DNA from: Candidatus Ozemibacter sibiricus
Lineage (GTDB): Bacteria; Muiribacteriota; Ozemobacteria; Ozemobacterales; Ozemobacteraceae
DNA: 64,000 nt
NCBI GenBank assembly: GCA_003327425.1
Contig: QOQW01000010.1
Coordinates: 62,001-126,000 of the forward strand
Reading direction: 5' to 3'
Translations under genes and position numbers: made by a program
Shown: piece by piece, positions 41,674-48,792 of the stretch
How positions within the stretch are numbered: position 1 is the stretch's first letter
Layout of the letters: the number at the start of each line of letters is the position of its first letter
Notes under the pieces: model-generated
The model's database searches: none
What the model was told of the DNA's origin: nothing
The model's input: the letters and a program-made list of their open reading frames with translations, nothing else

Positions 41674-44451
41674 ATGCCTTTCTCTCCAGACTCCCTTCCA
41701 CCTCTCGATCGCGCCTTGGCCCTGCTGCAGCAGGGCCGTCGCGCCGAAGCGGAACCCTTGTTCCGGCAGGCACTGGCCCTGGAACCAACCAATCTGGCTG
41801 CCGCCTATTCGCTGACGGTGCTTCTGCTGCAGCTCGATCGCCTCGAGGAGGCTCTCGAACAAGCCCAGATCGGAACCAGGAACCATCCCACATGTGCTCC
41901 GCTCTGGCATGTCCTCGGCCAGATCTGGCAACGGCTCGGGCGTCCGACCGATGCCCTGGCGGCCTACGATCAAGCTCTCGTCCATGACCCCACCTGCGTC
42001 GATGTGCTGATCAACAGCAGTGCGTTGCTCCATGAACAACGACAGTACAAAGAAGCTCTGTTGCGATTGCATCGGGCCGTAGAGGCTGATCCCTCACGCG
42101 ATCTCGCCTGGGCCAATTACGGCATTCTGCTGTCAGAATTCAAACAGACCTTGCATGCGATCCATGCCTTCGAGCAATTGGTTCTGCGCAATCCCGACTA
42201 CCCCTTCGGCCTGGGCCTGTTGACCTTCGAGCGCCTCCATCTGTGCGACTGGCGCGATTTTTCCTGGTTGTCGGAACAGATCATCAGCGGCGTCCGAGCC
42301 GGTCGGAAGACCTGCAAAACGTTGGCGTTCATGGCCTTGAGCGACGATGCGGGCGATGTTCGACGCTGCACCGAGATCTATACCGCGCACCAGCACCCGC
42401 ACCGCTTCCCCCCCCTCTGGCGGGGAGAGACCTATTCCCACGCTCGCCTGCGGGTAGCCTACGTTTCTCCCGATTTCCGCGACCACCCCGTGGGACATCT
42501 CCTGGCAGGCGTCCTCGAGGGCCATGATCACACCCGCGTCGAAACCTACGGCATCTCGCTTGGGGAAAACGATGGCAGCCGCCATCATCAACGGATCGTG
42601 GCCGCTTTGGACCATTTTTACGAAGTGCTCGACAAGACCCCAGCCCAGATCGCAGCCTTGATACGCTCTTTGGACATCGACGTGGCCGTCGACCTGGCCG
42701 GCTATACCGCCGGCTCGCGAACCGATATCTTCCTGCACCGCCCAGCTCCTGTCCAGGTGAACTACCTGGGATACGCCGGCACCATGGGGCTGCCGTGCTA
42801 TGATTTCATCCTGGCCGATGCGCAGGTGATCCCCCCCAACGCGCGCCATCACTATTCCGAGCAGGTCTTTGCGTTGCCTCACTGCTATCTTCCCGTGGCC
42901 AGCGGCTGTCCACCGGCTGTGCCGCTCCCGCGGGCCGCCTATGGCTTGCCCGACCAGGCCTTTGTGTTCTGTGCCTTCGGCCACGATTACAAGATCCATC
43001 CCGAGATCTTTCGCATCTGGATGAAGCTGTTGCAAGCCATCCCCGGCAGTGTTCTGTGGCTGATGTCACGGCACGAGACCACCATTGCCAATCTTCGCCA
43101 GGCCGCTCACCACCACCAGATCGATCCCGCTCGGCTGGTCTTCGCCAGCCGGGTGCCCCGCATCGAAGACCATCTCGCGCGCTATCAGGTCGCCGACCTG
43201 TTCCTCGATCCCTGGCCGTATGGCTCCCATACGACCTCGGCCGACGCCCTGATGGTCGGGTTGCCGGTGATCACCTATCAAGGAGGGGCTTTCCATTCGC
43301 GAGTGGCATCGAGCTTGCTGACGACATTGGGCCTTCCCGAACTGATCACCCATTCATTCGAAGAATACTTCACCCTGGCATGCAAACTCGCCAAGGACCG
43401 GAACCGCCTGGCGACCTACCGCCAGCGTCTGCAGGCCATCCATCCGCCCAGCCTCCTGTCAGGAAGACGTTTTGCCGCTTCTCTGGAAGAAGCCTTTGCC
43501 GCCATGCTGGCGGATCGCTTGCCCCGCCACCCTGCTCTGGAACGATTTATGCTGACAGCCAATGCGAGCGGCCCTGCGACATCGTCTTCCCAACCGGCAC
43601 CTGCGTTCATCCTGCCCAGCGAAAACCCCAACCGGCCCGTCGAACATGATTCCCGGGTGTCTCGTTCCTCCCCGCGTCTGGTCATCGTGGTCCCCATTTA
43701 TAAACCCACGCTCAACCTTTTGGAGCAGTTTTCCCTGGACCAGCTGAAGCAAACCGCCCTCCATCGCACGATCACCTTCGTTGGCCCTCGTCATCTCGAT
43801 GTTTCCTACTACCGATTTCGTTATCCCGAATTTGGCATTCGGCTCTACGACGACCGCTATTTTGCATCGATCCAAGGCTACAATCATCTTCTGCTCGACC
43901 CCGATTTTTACGCCGGATTCGACTCGGCCGATTTTGTCCTCATCCATCAAACCGATGCCCTCCTTTTGCACGACGATCTCGATCAATGGATGCACATGGG
44001 ATATGATTACGTCGGCGCGCCATGGCCAGGCGGCCTCGAGATTCTTCTCCAGTTTGGCCGTTACGCCAGGCATGGAGGACTCCAGGTCAAGGCGTATGTG
44101 GGCAACGGCGGCTTCAGCCTGCGTTCCATCCGTGGCACCCGCCATGTCCTGGTCGAACTGGGGGAAATGCGCGACTATTGGATCCGCTCCAACAGCAGTG
44201 AAGATCTTTTCTTCGGCTTTGCCGGCACCATCTCGAACGCCTTCCGCCTCCCCAATCAAATGGTGGCTGCCCGCTTCGCTTTGGAACTGGAACCACAAAA
44301 ATTCTTCGATCTGCATGACGGAACCATCCCCACCGGGTGCCATGCCTGGTGGAAGCATGATCTGGAATTCTGGAAGGGAATCATCATCAAGGTCGCCGAA
44401 AAGCGGGATTCTGCAGGGATTAAGAATCCTGCACCGACGCCAGGGTTCTGA
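41674..44451 (+). CDS. TPR / GT41 (O-GlcNAc-transferase-like) / DUF5672 fusion glycosyltransferase
   Basis: 925 aa with three parts. TPR helices (about 10-185) would recognise protein substrates. A GT41 catalytic region (about 258-615) has SPDFRDHPVGHL (His 271 and His 275), FCAFGHDYKIHPEIF with the conserved Lys 440, and SADALMVGLPVITYQGG with SRVASSLLTTLGLPELI, matching human OGT landmarks. A C-terminal DUF5672 domain (about 668-890) has VIVVPIYKPTLNLLEQF, the IHQTDALLLHDDL acidic motif and GYDYVGAPWPGG, and is itself probably a second glycosyltransferase. A Ser/Pro linker (about 628-665) separates them. The start is 2 nt after the GH3 stop with no ribosome site, so translation is coupled. 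Predicted cytosolic protein or glycan glycosylation. Confidence 0.85.
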   Translation: MPFSPDSLPPLDRALALLQQGRRAEAEPLFRQALALEPTNLAAAYSLTVLLLQLDRLEEALEQAQIGTRNHPTCAPLWHVLGQIWQRLGRPTDALAAYDQALVHDPTCVDVLINSSALLHEQRQYKEALLRLHRAVEADPSRDLAWANYGILLSEFKQTLHAIHAFEQLVLRNPDYPFGLGLLTFERLHLCDWRDFSWLSEQIISGVRAGRKTCKTLAFMALSDDAGDVRRCTEIYTAHQHPHRFPPLWRGETYSHARLRVAYVSPDFRDHPVGHLLAGVLEGHDHTRVETYGISLGENDGSRHHQRIVAALDHFYEVLDKTPAQIAALIRSLDIDVAVDLAGYTAGSRTDIFLHRPAPVQVNYLGYAGTMGLPCYDFILADAQVIPPNARHHYSEQVFALPHCYLPVASGCPPAVPLPRAAYGLPDQAFVFCAFGHDYKIHPEIFRIWMKLLQAIPGSVLWLMSRHETTIANLRQAAHHHQIDPARLVFASRVPRIEDHLARYQVADLFLDPWPYGSHTTSADALMVGLPVITYQGGAFHSRVASSLLTTLGLPELITHSFEEYFTLACKLAKDRNRLATYRQRLQAIHPPSLLSGRRFAASLEEAFAAMLADRLPRHPALERFMLTANASGPATSSSQPAPAFILPSENPNRPVEHDSRVSRSSPRLVIVVPIYKPTLNLLEQFSLDQLKQTALHRTITFVGPRHLDVSYYRFRYPEFGIRLYDDRYFASIQGYNHLLLDPDFYAGFDSADFVLIHQTDALLLHDDLDQWMHMGYDYVGAPWPGGLEILLQFGRYARHGGLQVKAYVGNGGFSLRSIRGTRHVLVELGEMRDYWIRSNSSEDLFFGFAGTISNAFRLPNQMVAARFALELEPQKFFDLHDGTIPTGCHAWWKHDLEFWKGIIIKVAEKRDSAGIKNPAPTPGF

Positions 44452-44554
44452 TGAATGGGAACTGCCGAAGGATGAGGAGAAATCCTCTCCCCCCAGCCCT
44501 GGAGGGCATAAAAATTTCTGGAGATCTTCGTAGTGACAACCGGAGGACCTCTTG

Positions 44555-45277
44555 ATGGAATGTGGCGTCTGTGGCGGAACCTCTTTTGTCCGGTTCCCGG
44601 TTCTGTGGCCCCAGCTCATCACTGATTGGCAACTCTCGCCACGCGAGGTTGAGTACATCAATCGCCAGCAAGGCGAGATCTGCCTCCAATGCCGGGCCAA
44701 TCTGCGGTCGATCGCGCTGGCCAATGCCATTCGCCGCTTCTTGAATACGGATCAGGTATTGCGAGCCGCGCTCGCAGGACCGCCCGGAGCAGACCTGGCC
44801 GTCCTCGAGATCAATGAAGCCGGCAGCTTAACCCCGACCCTGAGGCAATGTCACGGTCACTGTCTTGGGGTTTATCCCCACGTCGATATCCACCAGCTTC
44901 CTTTTCCCGATGCCAGTTTCGATCTTGTCGTACATTCTGACACGCTCGAACATGTGGCCCAACCCATCCATGCCCTGGTCGAATGCCGCCGCGTCCTGCG
45001 ACCGGGAGGAGCTCTCTGTTTCACCGTTCCGTTGGTCATCGGGCGTTTGTCCCGTTCACGGCAGGGACTGAGTCCCAGCTACCATGGAACGGTCACCACC
45101 ACCGCCCCCGACTTCATGGTACAGACCGAATTTGGGGCTGACGCCTGGACCTACCTGATGGAGGCCGGATTTGCGGAAGTCACCCTGATCGCCGTGGAGT
45201 TCCCAGCCGCGGTTGCGTTCTTGGCTCGCCAGAACGGACAGTGGACCGGTCCAGCCGGCCGCGAACCTGCCACCTGA
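44555..45277 (+). CDS. SAM-dependent methyltransferase with N-terminal zinc-finger-like cysteines
   Basis: 240 aa from the ATG at 44555, which has CGGAGGA 8 nt upstream. The N-terminal CGVCGG and CLQCRANLRS make a probable zinc site (Cys about 3, 6, 42 and 45). Class I methyltransferase features follow: DLAVLEINEAGSL (motif I position, degenerate), VDIHQLPFPDASFDLVVHSDTLEHVAQP, then ECRRVLRPGGALCFTVPL. It is of the methyltransferase type 11 group, which often modifies sugars. Located directly after the glycosyltransferase fusion, so methylation of the glycan it makes is the likely role. The substrate is unknown. Confidence 0.8.
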   Translation: MECGVCGGTSFVRFPVLWPQLITDWQLSPREVEYINRQQGEICLQCRANLRSIALANAIRRFLNTDQVLRAALAGPPGADLAVLEINEAGSLTPTLRQCHGHCLGVYPHVDIHQLPFPDASFDLVVHSDTLEHVAQPIHALVECRRVLRPGGALCFTVPLVIGRLSRSRQGLSPSYHGTVTTTAPDFMVQTEFGADAWTYLMEAGFAEVTLIAVEFPAAVAFLARQNGQWTGPAGREPAT

Positions 45278-45298
45278 TTCACCTCCGGAGGTTCACCA

Positions 45299-46006
45299 AT
45301 GCACCCTTCTGCCATGCTCAACGGCAAACAATTCTTCGACACGTACCAATCGGCATTCGCCGATCTGCCCGGGGTCCTGGTGCTGGACATCGGAGCCCAG
45401 AATGTCAACGGCTCCCTCAAAGAAGTTTGCCCCGCAGGCTTTCGCTACGTAGGGGTCGATTTCGTGGCGGGGCAGGGAGTCGATGTGGTGCTGACCGATC
45501 CGTATGTCCTGCCTTTTCCTGACGCTTCCGCTGACATCGTGGTATCCAGTTCGTGTTTCGAGCATTCCGAACTCTTCTGGGTGGTGTTCCTCGAGATCAT
45601 GCGCGTGCTGAAGCCCAGAGGCCTGTTCTATCTCAACGCTCCTGCCAACGGCATGATCCACCGTTATCCGGTGGACTGCTGGCGATTCTTTCCGGACAGC
45701 GGATTGGCCCTGGTGACCTGGGCACGCCGCCACGGCATGCGCGCCCTCCTCCTGGAATCGTATATCAGTCGTCAACAGCCAAGTCAGCAGATTTTCGATC
45801 AATGGAACGATTTTGTCGCAGTGTTCCTGCGAGACGAAACCTGCCTCGATCGGTTTCCCCGCCGGATCCTCGATACCAAAACGGACTTCGAAAATGGCCG
45901 CCGCGCCGGCCTCGATACCATTCTGCAACCAAGCGCCTTGAATGAAGATCAGAAAAAGCTGGCCTTGATCAGTCAAGTCGTCGCCAATCATGTCCGAGTT
46001 TCCTGA
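45299..46006 (+). CDS. SAM-dependent methyltransferase
   Basis: 235 aa. Class I methyltransferase: VLVLDIGAQNVNGSLKEV (motif I), YVGVDFVAGQGVDVVL, then LPFPDASADIVVSSSCFEHSELF and IMRVLKPRGLFYLNAP. The C-terminal part with HRYPVDCWRFFPDSGLAL is common in methyltransferases of polysaccharide gene clusters. CCTCCGGAGG precedes the ATG. The last 17 nt overlap the next gene. Distinct in sequence from the methyltransferase encoded just upstream. Confidence 0.82.
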   Translation: MHPSAMLNGKQFFDTYQSAFADLPGVLVLDIGAQNVNGSLKEVCPAGFRYVGVDFVAGQGVDVVLTDPYVLPFPDASADIVVSSSCFEHSELFWVVFLEIMRVLKPRGLFYLNAPANGMIHRYPVDCWRFFPDSGLALVTWARRHGMRALLLESYISRQQPSQQIFDQWNDFVAVFLRDETCLDRFPRRILDTKTDFENGRRAGLDTILQPSALNEDQKKLALISQVVANHVRVS

Positions 46007-46868
46007 CCGCTCCTCGATCCGTCTCTATCAGATTTTCTATCGCGACGATCAACAGCCATGTCTCGATCCGGGCATGCTCCCTTGGGACAATCGGAACAAC
46101 CCCCGTCCCGAGTGGTGTGAATACTGGATCATGCGGTCAGCCAATCAGGAACCGCAGCGGTTCTTCGGTGACCTCACCGGGTTCTTCAGCTGGCGATGCA
46201 CAGACAAACTCGGCTTTGGCGCTGAACAGATCCGAAGATTCCTGCAGGCCCACCCTGGGGCGGATGGGTATCTCTTCAGTCCCGCCGTTTTTCAAGTGGC
46301 TTTCTATCGAAATGTCTGGGAACAGGGAGAGACCTGGCATCCGGGACTGACCGCCCTGGCCCAGCACCTTCTTGACACACTCGGGTATCACGTCGATCTT
46401 GCGACCAGCATCGATCACCATTTGACCACCGCCTTCTGCAATTACTGGGTGGCTCGCCGCCCTTTCTGGGAAGCCTACTTCGCATTCATGGAACCCATCT
46501 TCTCCTACCTTGAATCCCGGCGAGAACAGCCAAGCGATCCCTTTTGGCAACCACGGTTCGGTTCAAGCGGCAGCTCTGACCACATCCAGGCTTTGCCCGT
46601 GATTCCCTATCTGGTGGAGCGGCTGTTTTCGGTGTTCGTCAAACTGCATCCTGAGTTCACCATTGCCGCATGGGAATATGCCTGGCCCGACCTCCAACGC
46701 CGGACGTACCATGCCGCTGGCTTGATTCCCCTCGCCAATTGGTGTAAGCGGCAACTGGCAGCGACCGGCGATCCATTCTTTCTCCAGTGCTTCCAGCGCC
46801 TGCGCCAGGAAATGGCCCAGGCCGTGGCACGGACCCTGCAGGAAAACCCCCAAGCCACCATCGGATGA
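45990..46868 (+). CDS. unknown protein of the glycan cassette
   Basis: 292 aa. It starts inside the previous gene. No signal peptide or membrane segment. The opening (SIRLYQIFYRDDQQPCLDPGMLPWDN with NPRPEWCEYWIMR) and the following FFSWRCTDKLGFGAEQIRRFL recall a family of unnamed proteins that I have seen beside bacterial glycosyltransferases. Aromatic residues and Asp are frequent, and the middle (WHPGLTALAQHLL and DHHLTTAFCNYWVA) is helical. It may be a glycosyltransferase-like enzyme, but no catalytic motif can be named. Last gene of the plus-strand cassette, converging on the second GT41 gene 40 nt away. Confidence 0.6.
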   Translation: MSEFPDRSSIRLYQIFYRDDQQPCLDPGMLPWDNRNNPRPEWCEYWIMRSANQEPQRFFGDLTGFFSWRCTDKLGFGAEQIRRFLQAHPGADGYLFSPAVFQVAFYRNVWEQGETWHPGLTALAQHLLDTLGYHVDLATSIDHHLTTAFCNYWVARRPFWEAYFAFMEPIFSYLESRREQPSDPFWQPRFGSSGSSDHIQALPVIPYLVERLFSVFVKLHPEFTIAAWEYAWPDLQRRTYHAAGLIPLANWCKRQLAATGDPFFLQCFQRLRQEMAQAVARTLQENPQATIG

Positions 46869-46908
46869 TGGTGACTGCTGTCGCTGGCGCCTTGCCGAAA
46901 GCGGCCCT

Positions 46909-48723
46909 TCAGCCAAGCTCGGCGACCAACCGGGAGAAGTGGGCTTCCAGATGGCGAACAAAACGCGGGGTGTCGAACAGAGCCCCCGATGTGCGCACGT
47001 TTTGGAGATGCGCGCGCATGGACTGGGTTGTCTGAGGGTCATGCGCCAGCGCCACCGCCCGCTCTTCGTAGTCGGCCGTATTCCAGGTGATCAACTCCGG
47101 CAGGCCGGCCGCCCGCAACAAGGCGCCGGCCATCCGCGAGGCGAAGGCACGCCCACTGAGCGTCAACACCGGACAGGCCATCCATAGGGCATCGTTGGCA
47201 GTCGTCCCCGCATTGAAGGGGAACGTGTCGAGGAACAGATCCGCCAGCTGATATCTGGCCAGGTAAGCGGCGGGCGGCACATGGGGGGCGAAGATCAAAC
47301 GATCAGGACAGACGCCGCCAGCGGCGGCGGCCTGGCGAAGATGGATTTCCACCCAGGGGTTGTCGGCATATAACCAGAGCACGCTGCCAGGCACGCGCTG
47401 CAGGATGCGCATCCAGACAGCGAAGAGTTCTGGAGTGATTTTGGTCGGATTGTTGAAGCAGCAGAACACATAACCCTCTGGCGGAAGTCCACATTCTCCG
47501 CGCGTCGGAGCAGGCCCGCCCTGCCGATGACGATCGCTGACCTGGAACACATCGGGCATATACAGAGGTTTCTCGGTAAAATAGGGCGCTAGTTCAGGCG
47601 GCAGCACGAACGCATCGGCGATGACATAGTCGATCCAAGGGAAAGCGGTGGTGGCCGGCAAGCCCAGGTAGGTGATCTGGATCGGCGCCGGACGGTAGGC
47701 CAGCAAGCGCGGTCTGGCTCCCAACGTCTGCCCCTGCAGATCGATCAGAATGTCGATTTCCCGCTCGCGAATCAGGCGAGCGGCCTCTTCGTCGGACAGA
47801 TGCCCGATGGGAACAAAAAAATCCATGGCTTTGACCAAGCGCTGTCGCAAGGGAGAATCGCCCACGGAAGTCCAACAGAAGCCATACACTTCGAAATGGT
47901 CGCGATCATGCAGCTCGAACAATTCGACGGTCAACATCGCCACCGGATGCAGGCAGAAATCCGATGAGCAGTAGCCCACCCGAATCCGGGGGTGATGGTA
48001 CGGAGGAACGGGGGGCAAGGGGGCAGCAAGGGGCGGCACTCGCTGGGCGACATACCGGCGCGCGGCCTCGAGTTGCACCTGCGGATCGTCAGTTAAACTG
48101 AGAAGGGCCAGCACTGAGATGGCTTGCCTGGCGTTGTCGAGATCAAGCCCGGGCAGGGGTGCGACCACCGGCCAGGAACAGGTTTTTTCCCGGAGATAGA
48201 TCCAATGATGGAGCACATCCGCTTGCCTGGGATCCAGCAACAAGCTCCGGGTGAGAGCCTCCACCGCTCGCATCAGGTGTTGTCGGTCTTCCAGCACTCG
48301 CCCCAGATTGTTGAGGGTAGTTTTGTAAATTTCCTGCTGGTCAGTTTCAGGAGGTGGGCCCAGGGCGTCAATCCACTGCCATTCGGCCAAAGCGGCAGGA
48401 ATCTGACCCAGCCGCTCATACGTCAAGCCAAGATTGAAACGAGCCGGAAGGAAATCGGGAGCGATCCGCAAGGCTTGACCATAGGCTTCTCTTGCGCCAG
48501 CCCAATCTCCCTGCGCAAACTGCAGAACGCCGAGATTGTACCAGGCCACATGGGCCATCGCCCCCCCCCCGCGCTGCAGCCAGGTCTGATACAAGAGGCA
48601 AGCCAGCTTGCTCAACCCAGCTTGTTCCAGACTCTGCGCCGCTTGCATCAGAGCTGACAGACTCAATTGCCGATCCCAGGCCTGCTGCAGCCAGACGGGC
48701 AGGTGGGCGACGACGGGTTCCAT
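46909..48723 (-). CDS. TPR / GT41 O-GlcNAc-transferase-like (SPINDLY-type) glycosyltransferase
   Basis: 604 aa. TPR helices cover about 20-175 (WYNLGVLQFAQGDWAGAREAYG, then AAYG-type repeat ARFNLGLTYERLGQIPAAL). The GT41 catalytic region is about 245-600: VGYCSSDFCLHPVAML, IDLQGQTLGARP, FCCFNNPTKITPELFAVW with the conserved Lys, NAGTTANDALWMACPVLTLSG and SRMAGALLRAAGLPELI. All main OGT landmarks are kept, so activity is likely. Family enzymes transfer GlcNAc, fucose or other sugars to Ser/Thr. The start is 68 nt after the octapeptide-repeat gene on the same strand, so the two probably share a transcript. AGGAG abuts the ATG, which is unusually close. The nearby repeat protein is the obvious candidate substrate; flagellin is another. 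Confidence 0.87.
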   Translation of the reverse strand: MEPVVAHLPVWLQQAWDRQLSLSALMQAAQSLEQAGLSKLACLLYQTWLQRGGGAMAHVAWYNLGVLQFAQGDWAGAREAYGQALRIAPDFLPARFNLGLTYERLGQIPAALAEWQWIDALGPPPETDQQEIYKTTLNNLGRVLEDRQHLMRAVEALTRSLLLDPRQADVLHHWIYLREKTCSWPVVAPLPGLDLDNARQAISVLALLSLTDDPQVQLEAARRYVAQRVPPLAAPLPPVPPYHHPRIRVGYCSSDFCLHPVAMLTVELFELHDRDHFEVYGFCWTSVGDSPLRQRLVKAMDFFVPIGHLSDEEAARLIREREIDILIDLQGQTLGARPRLLAYRPAPIQITYLGLPATTAFPWIDYVIADAFVLPPELAPYFTEKPLYMPDVFQVSDRHRQGGPAPTRGECGLPPEGYVFCCFNNPTKITPELFAVWMRILQRVPGSVLWLYADNPWVEIHLRQAAAAGGVCPDRLIFAPHVPPAAYLARYQLADLFLDTFPFNAGTTANDALWMACPVLTLSGRAFASRMAGALLRAAGLPELITWNTADYEERAVALAHDPQTTQSMRAHLQNVRTSGALFDTPRFVRHLEAHFSRLVAELG

Positions 48724-48778
48724 CTCCTCGGTGCTGCGCCCGCCGAACGCGGGGTTGTCGGTTTACAAGGTTGTCACA

Positions 48779-48792
48779 AGAGCGATCGCTCT
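48779..48792. repeat. 14-bp perfect palindrome at the end of the repeat gene
   Basis: AGAGCGATCGCTCT overlaps the stop region of the octapeptide-repeat gene, 56 nt before the GT41 start. It could be a protein site or a small mRNA hairpin. There is no U-tract on the minus strand, so it is not an obvious terminator. Confidence 0.4.

Noticed and set aside
46856-46873. CACCATC/GATGGTG hairpin at the end of the glycan cassette as a terminator
   Set aside because: Only a 7-bp stem spanning the stop codon and no U-tract.
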